64,000 nt of DNA from Candidatus Binatia bacterium (GTDB taxonomy: Bacteria; Eisenbacteria; RBG-16-71-46; SZUA-252). The position numbers and the translations under genes are program-made. The notes under the pieces are model-generated. The model saw only the letters and a list, made by a program, of their open reading frames with translations. It searched no databases and had not been told where the DNA came from. Below are positions 9,211 to 17,672 of the stretch, one piece after another (position 1 is the stretch's first letter; each line of letters opens with the position of its first letter). The stretch is from positions 62,001 to 126,000 of the forward strand of contig DASQJL010000082.1 in NCBI GenBank assembly GCA_035631035.1. Direction: 5' to 3'.

Positions 9211-10651
9211 CGTAGCCGACGCCGACGCGCACCTTACGGAAGCGAGCGGGAGCCGCGCCGTGGGTCATATCGGCGACCTGCCCCGGCTGCCCCTTCCCGC
9301 AGTTCACGACGCCCCAGGGGCGCCACGCATCCTCGCCGCAGACGAAGTCGCAGGAGTTCCAGAACTGCGTCGTGATCCCCTGGTAGGTCGGATTCCGCAG
9401 CATCCGGATCCGCTTCCCCCGGCGGATCTCCCAGGCGATCTCGGTCTTGAACTGGAAGTTGTAGCGGAGCTGGTCGATGCTCCAGCTCCGGTTGGTCTCC
9501 ATGTAGATTCCGTGGTCGGTGTCGCCGAGCAGGTCTTCCAGCGAGCCCGCGCCGGGCATGAGGCTCAGGTTCACCATCCGGATCATCGGGATGTGGTGCC
9601 AGCCGTCCGTGCGCACGCAGCCGCGGCTGCGCGCCTCCCCCACCCGGTGCGCCAGCTCGCGCGAGGTGAGGTACCCGGTGAAGAGCCCCTCCTGCACGAT
9701 CGGCCAGCGCTGCGCCGCCACCCCCTCGTCGTCGAACGCGAACGTGGAGAGGCCGTGCGGCAGGGTGGCGTCGGCGACGAGGGTGACCTGCGGCGATCCG
9801 AAGCGGAGCGTGCGCAGCTTGTCGAGCGTGAGGAACGACGCGCCCGCGTAGTTGGCCTCCATCCCGAGCACCCGGTCGAGCTCCGAGGGATGCCCGACCG
9901 ACTCGTGGATTTGCAGGGCGAGCTGGGAGCCCTCCAGCACGACGTCCATCTCCCCCGACGGGCAGGGTTCCGCCGAGAGGAGCGCGACCGCCTCCTCCGC
10001 CACGCGCGGCGCCTCCTCGACCCAGGGGATCGACTCGATGAACTCCCACCCCATCGTCTGGTGGTGCCCCTCGGCCTGGGGGTAGGAACGGCGCTGCACC
10101 TCGTTCCCGGAGACCGCGGTGGCCGCGTAGCCGCCGCCGGAGCGCGTGACCGTCTGGTCGATGTCGGCGCCCTCCGACGAGAGGAAGCGCTGCCGGCGCC
10201 GGACGAACGTGAGGAAGCTCTCGGCGATGGTGACGCCCTTCACGGAGCGGAGCGCCGCGTCGATCCGGAGCAGGAGATCGAGCTTCCGGTCGAGCGGGAC
10301 GGCGAAGGGATCGACGGCGCAGGGAGAGCTCCAGACCGCGCGATGGGGCGGCTCGGGCGCGAGCCGCACCGGCTTCGCGAGCACGCGGGCGCTGGCGCGG
10401 CCGATCGCCACCGCGTGTGCGGCGCACGCCTGCACGCTCTCGCGCGTGGCGCTGTCGGTGGCGGCGTAGCCCCAGGCCCCGTCCACCAGGACGCGCACGC
10501 CGATGCCGCGCGATTCCGTCTGCTCCAACCCGGCGAGGCAGCCGTCCTTGACGATCAGGTCTTCGCGGAGGGTCTCGAGCAGGCGCGCGTCGGCGTAGCC
10601 GGCGCCACGCGCGACCGCGGTGTCGAGCGCCTCGCGGACGAGCTCGTCCAC
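9203..10651 (-). CDS. tldD: TldD-family metalloprotease catalytic subunit
   Basis: A 482-residue TldD homologue. The catalytic HESVGH (HExxxH, residues 249-254) is intact, followed by SELDRVLGMEANYAG, and the C-terminal GKGQPGQ segment is present. TldD binds zinc and works with TldE, encoded next with an 8-nt overlap. The start is a GTG at 10651, 7 nt after the stop of the preceding outer-membrane gene; no strong ribosome site is visible, so initiation may depend on coupling. The catalytic motif makes the assignment secure. Confidence 0.93.
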   Translation of the reverse strand: MDELVREALDTAVARGAGYADARLLETLREDLIVKDGCLAGLEQTESRGIGVRVLVDGAWGYAATDSATRESVQACAAHAVAIGRASARVLAKPVRLAPEPPHRAVWSSPCAVDPFAVPLDRKLDLLLRIDAALRSVKGVTIAESFLTFVRRRQRFLSSEGADIDQTVTRSGGGYAATAVSGNEVQRRSYPQAEGHHQTMGWEFIESIPWVEEAPRVAEEAVALLSAEPCPSGEMDVVLEGSQLALQIHESVGHPSELDRVLGMEANYAGASFLTLDKLRTLRFGSPQVTLVADATLPHGLSTFAFDDEGVAAQRWPIVQEGLFTGYLTSRELAHRVGEARSRGCVRTDGWHHIPMIRMVNLSLMPGAGSLEDLLGDTDHGIYMETNRSWSIDQLRYNFQFKTEIAWEIRRGKRIRMLRNPTYQGITTQFWNSCDFVCGEDAWRPWGVVNCGKGQPGQVADMTHGAAPARFRKVRVGVGYDD

Positions 10652-10658
10652 GAAGCGG

Positions 10659-12272
10659 CTAGAAGAGGCGGGAGATGGTCAGGACGGCCTGATCCCCCGA
10701 TCCGATTTCCAGCGAGGGGTCGAGCGGCTCGTGATGGAAGTGTTCGTGGGCGTAGGCCGCGTCGACCTGGGCGCCCAGCGCCCGCCAGTAGGTCCCCGCC
10801 CCCACCGAGGCGCGGATCCCCTTGTAGGGCGCGATGGCGTCGCGACGGTCGGGATCGGTGCGCAGGAGCGCGACGCCGGCCCGGACCGGCAGCCAGCGCA
10901 GCACGCGATACTCGGCGCCCAGATGATAGCTCCGCTCGCTCGAGGCGATATCCGGGAACACGCGGAGGAAGTCGTTTCGGAAATCGCGCGTCGCGTGAAC
11001 CTCGACCGCGATCTGGCCGTCGCCGTCCGGAAGATCGAGCGCCAAGCCTCCCGCGGCACGGTAGCCCAGCCGGCGCACGTCCATCGGGAGCGCCATCTGC
11101 AGCACGTCGGGGTTGGTCCGGATCCACTCGTATTCGCGGTAGTAGCCCCACTCGGCGCCCAGGTGGGCGGGAAGCCACGGAAGGGCGGCCATCCAGCGCG
11201 TGCTCGCCTCGTTGTGGCGGTACCCCGAGAGGAACGACGACCACCGCTTCTTGAAGACGTATCGCGGGTCGGTATTGGAGGGGAACGGATTCATGAAGAA
11301 CTGCGGCGCCCAGTTCACCTGGGCCACCTGTTCCCCGTCGTACGAGCGATGCCGCCCATCCACGATGCCGCGGATGCGGCCCGTTCCGATGAGGAGCTCG
11401 GCTCCGTAGGCGATGGTGGGACGCTTCCAGTCGAAGACGTCGTCGTTCAGCGGCGACTGGCTGTGTGCCTTGACATCGTCCTTCACGTACTGGCCGAAGC
11501 CGCCCAGACGCACGGCCGTGCCGAGGTGCGGGAGCCGGATGACGGCGCCCGCGGTGTACTCGGTGGCGCGGGCCGAGTTGTCGAGGTTGTAGGGATCGGC
11601 GATGCGCCGGTCCTCACTCTCCTGGCGGTATCCGATCCGTCCCCCGAGCGTGATCCAGGACAGAGCCGGAGCGCGCCGGGCGTACGTCACGGCCACGCCC
11701 GGGTACACGACGCGCGCGCCGATCGTCCGGTCGCCGGTGATCGGCTGGTACGAGCTGGCGAAGGGAATGTCGAAATCCCTCATGAAGCGGCTGTTGTCGG
11801 GGGTTCCGATCAGGTCGTGCCGGCTCGCGTCCAGGGAGGCGTAGATCAGATCCACGCCCATCGCCCACTTCGTCTGCTGCACCGCGCCCCGGATCCCGCT
11901 CTTCCGGGAGACGGCGCTGTGGTTCTCGCCGTAGTAGTCGTCGGCGAAATCCTGGTACTCGGAGCCCTGCTCCGCCCATGAGGTGTCGCGGAGCCCGAGG
12001 AGCCCGGCGGGATTCATGCCGTACTCGTAGGCGTTCAGGCGGCTGAAGCGGTCCTCGGCCGAGACGGTGAGACCGCCCATGGCCGTCAGGCGCGCCGACT
12101 GCCAGATGTCCAGCGCTTCGATCGGAGTGGCGTGCACCCAGGCCTCGGCCACCTGGCCCGCGGCGGCGCGCGCGACCATCAGCGGCGCGAGCGATAGAAG
12201 AAGGGCGGAAACCACGGCCACGGCGGAGCCGCGGCCGGTCGGAATCGTTCGATGAGGCGTCGATCGGGACAT
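10659..12272 (-). CDS. Predicted outer-membrane beta-barrel protein of unknown function
   Basis: A 537-residue protein with a signal peptide (GSAVAVVSALLLSLAPLMVARAAAG). The rest alternates short amphipathic strands rich in Tyr, Trp and Arg, for example IGYRQESEDRRIADPYNL and HLGAEYRVLRWLPVRAGVALL, and ends TISRLF with terminal Phe; this pattern indicates an outer-membrane barrel. I do not recognise a named family. ATG 12272 was chosen because it begins the signal peptide, 5 nt after the lipoprotein stop; earlier codons in frame overlap the lipoprotein. It is sandwiched between a heme-binding-type lipoprotein and tldD. Confidence 0.7.
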   Translation of the reverse strand: MSRSTPHRTIPTGRGSAVAVVSALLLSLAPLMVARAAAGQVAEAWVHATPIEALDIWQSARLTAMGGLTVSAEDRFSRLNAYEYGMNPAGLLGLRDTSWAEQGSEYQDFADDYYGENHSAVSRKSGIRGAVQQTKWAMGVDLIYASLDASRHDLIGTPDNSRFMRDFDIPFASSYQPITGDRTIGARVVYPGVAVTYARRAPALSWITLGGRIGYRQESEDRRIADPYNLDNSARATEYTAGAVIRLPHLGTAVRLGGFGQYVKDDVKAHSQSPLNDDVFDWKRPTIAYGAELLIGTGRIRGIVDGRHRSYDGEQVAQVNWAPQFFMNPFPSNTDPRYVFKKRWSSFLSGYRHNEASTRWMAALPWLPAHLGAEWGYYREYEWIRTNPDVLQMALPMDVRRLGYRAAGGLALDLPDGDGQIAVEVHATRDFRNDFLRVFPDIASSERSYHLGAEYRVLRWLPVRAGVALLRTDPDRRDAIAPYKGIRASVGAGTYWRALGAQVDAAYAHEHFHHEPLDPSLEIGSGDQAVLTISRLF

Positions 12273-12277
12273 GGCGC

Positions 12278-13477
12278 TCAGCTTCTCGGCTTGATGTAGA
12301 GGGGGAGAATCGGGGACACGCTGCTCCGCGTCTTCGACGCGTTGTAGATGCGGATCCGAACCCCGTACGTGCGGCCGCTGTGAAGCTCGATGTCGTCCAG
12401 GTGGGGCGCGCCGCGCGTGGTCGTGCCGTCGGGATCCCGCGACTGCATCAGGCGCCGCAATTCGAGCGACCACTTGCCGCGCTCCCAGCCGCCGCGCGAG
12501 ACCACGTCCGCCTGGCTGCCGGTCGGCATGCCGCTGATGTACGAGGGCACGTAGTCGCCCGGATTCCAGGTCTTCTCCCGCACCGACGCGTCGTCGGAGC
12601 GGACCGGGTTGATGCTGTCGCAGGCGCCGAGGAGCGACGCGACGTACCGCCAGATGAGCCGGGACGTCGGCTTGCCGCGATTCAAGCGGATGTCACGCGT
12701 CCCCTTGCCCGCGATGTAGACGGGAACGTAGGTGCCCCCGCCGAAGTTCGGCTGGTACGTGACCTGGCCGGCGTCGCGCACCCAGCCGGCCCCGGAGTTG
12801 TAGAAGTCCTCGGACCAGCCGCCCGTCGGATGGAGCGCCGATCCGAAGATCTCCTCCGGAGCGGCCGTCGGAATCTCCGTCGGATTCACGGGCGTCACCG
12901 GATCGGTCGTGCCCGCTCCCCACCGCCAGCGGTCGGCGGGGTAGTCGCCGCTCGCGTCGGTGTAGAGCTCCAACTCGACCTGATCTTCATGGAGGGTGGT
13001 GTTCTGATGCCAGTTCGCCGGATCGCGAAGCGGATCGCTGGTCTCGCAATCGATGAGCGAGTTCCCGTCATCGTCGGTCCAGTCGACCGACGTGACGAGG
13101 GGCTGCTCGAGGAAATCGGGCCCGGGATCGGACCACTGGACCAGCATGTAGAGCGCGACCGAATCCTGATTGAACGGATTGTAGGTCCAGATCGCGCGCA
13201 CCGAGGCGAAGTAGTCGCCGCCCCGTCCGGTGTCCCCTTTCAGGAGCACCACGGTGGGCGTCCCGGCCACGTTCCACTCGATGTCGGTGGCGCGGCCGTC
13301 GATCAGGAGCTCGCGCGATTCCAGCTGCGGCGAGTTGGCGAAGACGTCCGTGGTCGGCACGGCGACGATGCGGGTCGGAAGGTCCGGCTCGCTGGGCGTG
13401 CGCTGGCCGCAGGAAACGAGAGACAAGGACAACGAGACACAAAGAATCCCACCACGTGCGAGGTTACTGCGGAGCAT
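12278..13477 (-). CDS. Lipoprotein with ethylbenzene-dehydrogenase-type (DOMON-like) heme-binding fold
   Basis: A 399-residue lipoprotein: signal peptide with the lipobox LVSC (Cys about residue 23). The body has ELLIDGRATDIEW followed by VALYMLVQWSDPGPDF, and the C-terminal HSGRTYGVRIRIYNASKTRSS segment; these match the layout of EB_dh domains (cytochrome-associated, DOMON-like) that bind heme b through Met/Lys or His ligands. Whether heme is bound here cannot be read from sequence. An Asp-rich DWTDDDGNSLIDCE loop may bind calcium. GAGG lies 5 nt before the ATG, and a near-consensus promoter sits 45 nt further up, so this gene heads the segment with the outer-membrane protein and tldD. Confidence 0.68.
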   Translation of the reverse strand: MLRSNLARGGILCVSLSLSLVSCGQRTPSEPDLPTRIVAVPTTDVFANSPQLESRELLIDGRATDIEWNVAGTPTVVLLKGDTGRGGDYFASVRAIWTYNPFNQDSVALYMLVQWSDPGPDFLEQPLVTSVDWTDDDGNSLIDCETSDPLRDPANWHQNTTLHEDQVELELYTDASGDYPADRWRWGAGTTDPVTPVNPTEIPTAAPEEIFGSALHPTGGWSEDFYNSGAGWVRDAGQVTYQPNFGGGTYVPVYIAGKGTRDIRLNRGKPTSRLIWRYVASLLGACDSINPVRSDDASVREKTWNPGDYVPSYISGMPTGSQADVVSRGGWERGKWSLELRRLMQSRDPDGTTTRGAPHLDDIELHSGRTYGVRIRIYNASKTRSSVSPILPLYIKPRS

Positions 13478-13521
13478 GTAGTCCTCGGTTGATCAACGAC
13501 GTTCAGGGGGGGAACGGACGT

Positions 13522-13551
13522 AGCCTACGAACGGGCCGCGCCATGTGTCAA
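13522..13551 (-). promoter_or_regulatory. Sigma-70-type promoter with consensus -35 box, overlapping the preceding stop codon
   Basis: TTGACA (13546-13551) and TAGGCT (13522-13527) with an 18-nt spacer on the minus strand. The -35 box includes the TGA stop of the GH57 gene. Predicted start of transcription is ~38 nt before the lipoprotein ATG. Confidence 0.65.
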
Positions 13552-15140
13552 GTGAAAAGCCCCGGATCGAGTTCCGGGAACAGCGGATCGGCCGCTTCCA
13601 GGGCCGCGATCGCCCCCGCCTCCAGCGGCCCCTTCTCCAGCGCCTCGGCCAGCTGCTCGAAGCGCTCGAGATGCGACTCGGTTCGGCGGACGGCGTACGG
13701 GATCAGCGTGCCGGTCTTCATGATGAACGCCCAGTCGCTCGCCTGCGCCAGGAGCAGCTCGCGCCCGGCCTGCCGGAGCGCCCGCCCGCGCAACGCGTCG
13801 CCTCGATCCCCTTCCCGGGCGAGCCGCTGCATCCGCTCGGCGGCGCGAAGCAAGTGCCGGTAGATCCAGTCGTTCACCGGGTCGAGCCACACCGCCGCGT
13901 ATCCTCCGGCGCCCCACGAGGAGGGATGGAGCCGGCCCTCGGGCGTGCGCGCGAGCGCGGCCGAAGCCTCCAGCGGGTCGGCCGCGGCCAGCTCCCCGCT
14001 CGCGGCCACCCCGTCGAGCACGTGGTCCAGCCAGTCGGGCCCCTCGTACCACCAGTGGCCGAACAGCTCCGCGTCGTAGGGAGCAAGCAGCGTCGCCGGC
14101 TGCCCCAGCGCGTCCGAGGCCGCCCGCGCCTGCGCGACGCGCCCCGCGACGAAGTGCGCCGCGTGCTCGGCCACGCGCGCCGAAGCCCGCGCCGGATCGT
14201 ACGCTTCGCGATGCGGGTAGCGCCGGTCGGTGATGCGATGGTACTTGAGCCCCAGGTGCGTGCGGGTGCCGCCCGACGGAAGGAAGTCCCGGACCTCCTC
14301 GATCGGCAGATCGAAGCCCTGGTCGCGGTAGTACTCGCGGTACCACGCGTCACCCGGGTAGCCCTCGGTGCTGCTCCAGACCTGGCGCGAGGATTCGGCG
14401 TCGCGGCCGAACGCGAGCACCCCGGCCTTCGTGCGGAGCGGCGCGTACGTTCCCGGGACGGGCCGCGGGCAGGCGTCCAGGATGCCGTGCGCGTCCACGG
14501 CGAACCAGCGCACGCCGAATTCCGCGAGCACCTCCTCCACGCCAGGCGCGTAGCCGCACTCCGGGAGCCAGAAGCCCTCGGGAGGATGGCCGAGGTGCCG
14601 CTCGAACTCGCGCGCCCCCGCCCCGATCTGCGCGCGCCACGAGGGCGCGCCCAGATCCATGAGCGGAAGGAAGCCGTGCGTGGCGCCGCAGGTGATCAGG
14701 CGCGCCACGCCCGCCCCTTCGACCGCGCGGAATGCCGCGGCCAGATTCCGGCCGTAGCGCTCGTACTGAGCGATGCCGGTGCGGAAACGGTCGGCGTAGT
14801 GGGCCGCCACCGGACCGAAGGGAGATCCCCCGCGGTAGCGGGCGCGGTCGCGCTCGGCCAGCTCGAGCAGGCGCTCCATCCGGAACGCCATGCGCGAGCG
14901 AAGGAGCGGATCCGCGAGCATCGCGAGCAGGGTCGGCGAGAGGGAGATCGTGATCCGCCCGCGCGCGCCGCGGCCGGCGCGCCCCTCGAGCATGCGGAGG
15001 AGCGGCAGGTAGCACTCCACGAGCGCCTCGACCAGCCAGCGCTCCTCGAGGCTGTCTTCGTATTCCGGATGGCGCACGAACGGGAGGTGCGCGTGGAGGA
15101 GGATCGAGAGGAATCCCGCGGGATGCGGGCGGCCGCTCAC
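13548..15140 (-). CDS. GH57 family 1,4-alpha-glucan branching enzyme
   Basis: A 530-residue glycoside hydrolase family 57 protein, the usual length for GH57 branching enzymes. Family motifs appear in order: HAHLPFVRHPE near the start, GATHGFLP, FWLPECGYAPG with the likely nucleophile Glu, and APYDAELFGHWWYEGPDW with the likely acid/base Asp; the C-terminal helical domain follows. The enzyme makes alpha-1,6 branches in glycogen-like glucan in the cytoplasm. Start is the GTG at 15140, which overlaps the stop of the DUF4912 gene as GTGA; the frame stays open further upstream but only with low-complexity Arg/Ala sequence. No glycogen synthase is nearby. Confidence 0.9.
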   Translation of the reverse strand: MSGRPHPAGFLSILLHAHLPFVRHPEYEDSLEERWLVEALVECYLPLLRMLEGRAGRGARGRITISLSPTLLAMLADPLLRSRMAFRMERLLELAERDRARYRGGSPFGPVAAHYADRFRTGIAQYERYGRNLAAAFRAVEGAGVARLITCGATHGFLPLMDLGAPSWRAQIGAGAREFERHLGHPPEGFWLPECGYAPGVEEVLAEFGVRWFAVDAHGILDACPRPVPGTYAPLRTKAGVLAFGRDAESSRQVWSSTEGYPGDAWYREYYRDQGFDLPIEEVRDFLPSGGTRTHLGLKYHRITDRRYPHREAYDPARASARVAEHAAHFVAGRVAQARAASDALGQPATLLAPYDAELFGHWWYEGPDWLDHVLDGVAASGELAAADPLEASAALARTPEGRLHPSSWGAGGYAAVWLDPVNDWIYRHLLRAAERMQRLAREGDRGDALRGRALRQAGRELLLAQASDWAFIMKTGTLIPYAVRRTESHLERFEQLAEALEKGPLEAGAIAALEAADPLFPELDPGLFT

Positions 15141-15706
15141 GGCTTCGGTGCCTGGGGTGAGGCGAGATACCGGGAGGCCGAGGACGGAAGCGGCGTCAGG
15201 GCGCGTCCGCGCTGCCGCTCGGCCTCGCGCTCGAGCCAGGCGCGGCGGACGTCGTCGACGGGCCAGTCGCCCGTCTCGCGGCAGGGGCCGTCGGGCGGGA
15301 CCGGCATCCAGCGCGAAGCCAGGAGCGGCTCGAAGTCTCCGCCCGGGAGGTCGAGCCCCAGCACCGCGCGACAGGACCCGCCCCCGCGCGCCAGCTCGAC
15401 GTACCAGCCCTCCCCTCCGAGCGCGTCGGGAAGCGGGGCGCGCGAGGCGACGCGCGGCGCGCCCTCCGCCTCGCCCCTTCGCTCGATGAGGAGCGCGTAC
15501 CGGGCCGGAGATCCCTTCGACGCGGCGAGCGCCGAGGCGCGGCGCGCGAGCGCTTCGCTCATCTCCCACGCGGCGAACACGCGATGCGGGTCGCGGACCA
15601 GGAGGTGGAGACGGTCCTCGCCATGCCGGCGTCCCCGCCAGGCGGCCGCCGGGGCTTCGGTCGAGACGGCGCTCTCGCGCGGGGCGAGGCGCTCGAGGGA
15701 GCTCAC
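15137..15706 (-). CDS. DUF4912 domain protein
   Basis: A 189-residue protein whose DRLHLLVRDPHRVFAAWEMS segment is typical of DUF4912, a small domain often encoded beside glucan-branching enzymes. The rest is charged and Ala/Arg-rich. It begins at GTG 15706 with CCGGAG 6 nt upstream and ends in a 4-nt overlap with the GH57 gene, so the two are surely translated together. Biochemical role is not established; a glucan-related or regulatory role is inferred from the neighbour. Confidence 0.8.
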   Translation of the reverse strand: MSSLERLAPRESAVSTEAPAAAWRGRRHGEDRLHLLVRDPHRVFAAWEMSEALARRASALAASKGSPARYALLIERRGEAEGAPRVASRAPLPDALGGEGWYVELARGGGSCRAVLGLDLPGGDFEPLLASRWMPVPPDGPCRETGDWPVDDVRRAWLEREAERQRGRALTPLPSSASRYLASPQAPKP

Positions 15707-15737
15707 CGACGCTCCGGAAGCGGCTTCGGGTGCGGGA

Positions 15738-17672
15738 TCATCGGATCAGGAGGACGCGGTGCGTCGCGACGGCGGTTCCGAGCTTCACGACCACGAAATA
15801 TAGTCCCGCGGCCGCGTCACCGCCACCCTTCCCGCGACCGTCCCACCGCCAGGTCAGCACGCCCTCCGCCGGCACCGCCACCGACCAGGTCCGGACGATC
15901 CGTCCGGCAAGGTCCAGGATCGAGGCCGAGCCCGAGGCGCCCGGCGGTCCCGTCAGGCAAAGCCGGGCCTCGCCGCGAAGCGGCGCGGGCGCGGCGACGA
16001 TCCGGGGCGCGGCGGGAGACTGCGCGCCGCCGCCGGGACCTCCGGGCGCGGCGCCGGAGACGTTGAGCGTGGTGCCGCTCGGCACCGGCGCCGTCCGGCC
16101 GCTGGAATTCCAGGCGCGCCATTCCACGATGTGGCTCCCGGTGGAGAGCGGCGGCAGCACCAGCGTGAAGCGCTCCACGCCGGAGTCGCACCGCCCGTCC
16201 CCGCAGGCGATCGGGATCCACGATCCGTTGTCGAGGCGGTATTCGATCGAGTCCACGGTGGCGATCGAGATCGAATCGCCGGCGCCGGAGTGGTACGGAT
16301 TCCGGTTCGGAAACGCGCCTTCGTCCGCCTCGCCGCGGAGCGTGATCGCCTGGCCCGCCCCGGTGCGGTAGTTCGTGGAGTCGGGACGGACGACGGGGCG
16401 CGTCTCGTAGAGGTCCAGGATGCCGCTGCCGTCCAGGTCCACCCAGCCGATCTGATCGGTCGTGAAGTCGCACCAGTCGTCCGGGTAGTTCCCTTTCATG
16501 AGGCAGTGCACCGTCGGAATGCCGCAGTAGCCGTCGGCCGGCACGGAGGCGTTCCGGTTCGGGCGGTTGAAGTAGCCGGTGGTCAGCGTGCAGGCCCACC
16601 ACGCGTTCACCGCCGGATATTCGTCGAGGGCCCAGAACTGGTGCGTGATCTCGTGCTCGAAGTAGTAGTCGAGGGTGGCGCTCCGGGTATTCAGGTTGTT
16701 CACGGGGATGACGAAGTAGGGCCCCCCGAGGTTGGAATGGGCGATGTAGCCGTCGGGGAACGTTCCCGTGGCCGACGTGTCGTTCTGGACGGCGAAGGCG
16801 ATCGCGGCCCACTGAGCGTTCCACCGCGCGCGCGCCGCATTGGCGTAGGCGTAGGCCATCGTGAGGGCGTTTCCCTTCGTCCCGAGCAGGGGCTCGAGCA
16901 CGTCCTCGATCCAGAGCGTCTCCTGCCCGATCGGGCGGTCGATCGGTTCGTACTTGGTCGCGAGCCCGAAGTGCGGCTCGATCAGGAACGTGAGCGGGAT
17001 GTTCCTCGAGGCCGCCAGGACGCTCCATTTGAGGAAGCCGCGCACCGCGGCGTGCAGCACCGAGTCGCGGAGCGCGGGCGTCCAATCGAAGTGATTGGGA
17101 TCCACGGTCCCGTCGCTCTCGGCGAAGAGGATCGGGACGGCGACGCGGCCGATCATGAATTCGCTGGTGTCCTCCCACCGACTGCCGGAGGGAAAGCCGG
17201 GCGGCGGCACCGATCCGGGCGGCGCGATCCCCGCGCGCGCGGCCGTACCCGCGAGGAGCGGGTTCCCGACGGCGGAGCGGTCCACCGGCGGCAGCGCGTC
17301 GGCGCGGCCGCCGAAGGGGTCGACGTCCGAGGCGACAGCGGATGGAGCCGCCGGGTCCGGCCCGATCCGCACCGGAGGCGCGTCGAGGGCGCGGGCGCCG
17401 AGCGGGAGCGTCCGGGCCCCGGCGCTCGCGCTCACGTAATAGGTCGAAGGCAGGAGGGCCACGTGCACGCGGTAGCCGGCCGCCTCCAGCGCGTCGATGA
17501 CGTCCGACGGCGCACCGGGAGCGGAGACGGCGCGCACTTCGGCCGGAGCGGCGCCCGGCGCGGCGCGGCCGGGGGCCGAAAGGGCGGTCGCCGCGAGCAG
17601 AAGCCCCGCGGCCGCGAGCGCCGAGCGCCGAAGCGGCCCCTCAGCGAAGATAGACGACGCGCGTCGTCGCAC
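15738..17672 (-). CDS. Secreted metalloprotease-like protein with FlgD-like C-terminal module
   Basis: A 644-residue secreted protein. After the signal peptide (RSALAAAGLLLAATALSAPG) comes a long domain with a zinc-site motif HEITHQFWALDEY (HExxH at residues 340-344; the following DEY recalls the third-ligand region of M64-like peptidases) and four to six cysteines around it (WWACTLTTGYF, GYCGIPTVHC, WCDFTTDQ). A beta domain and a C-terminal FlgD/T9SS-like module (SASILDLAGRIVRTW ... AAGLYFVVV ... RVLLIR) complete it. The GTG start at 17672 has GGAGGGG just upstream and lies 32 nt inside the preceding gene. Substrate unknown; peptidase activity is inferred from the motif. Confidence 0.75.
   Translation of the reverse strand: MRRRASSIFAEGPLRRSALAAAGLLLAATALSAPGRAAPGAAPAEVRAVSAPGAPSDVIDALEAAGYRVHVALLPSTYYVSASAGARTLPLGARALDAPPVRIGPDPAAPSAVASDVDPFGGRADALPPVDRSAVGNPLLAGTAARAGIAPPGSVPPPGFPSGSRWEDTSEFMIGRVAVPILFAESDGTVDPNHFDWTPALRDSVLHAAVRGFLKWSVLAASRNIPLTFLIEPHFGLATKYEPIDRPIGQETLWIEDVLEPLLGTKGNALTMAYAYANAARARWNAQWAAIAFAVQNDTSATGTFPDGYIAHSNLGGPYFVIPVNNLNTRSATLDYYFEHEITHQFWALDEYPAVNAWWACTLTTGYFNRPNRNASVPADGYCGIPTVHCLMKGNYPDDWCDFTTDQIGWVDLDGSGILDLYETRPVVRPDSTNYRTGAGQAITLRGEADEGAFPNRNPYHSGAGDSISIATVDSIEYRLDNGSWIPIACGDGRCDSGVERFTLVLPPLSTGSHIVEWRAWNSSGRTAPVPSGTTLNVSGAAPGGPGGGAQSPAAPRIVAAPAPLRGEARLCLTGPPGASGSASILDLAGRIVRTWSVAVPAEGVLTWRWDGRGKGGGDAAAGLYFVVVKLGTAVATHRVLLIR

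Noticed and set aside
7864-10651. TldD/TldE as part of a modified-peptide (RiPP) cluster
   Set aside because: No precursor peptide, cyclodehydratase or transporter genes nearby; the pair is common as a housekeeping protease.
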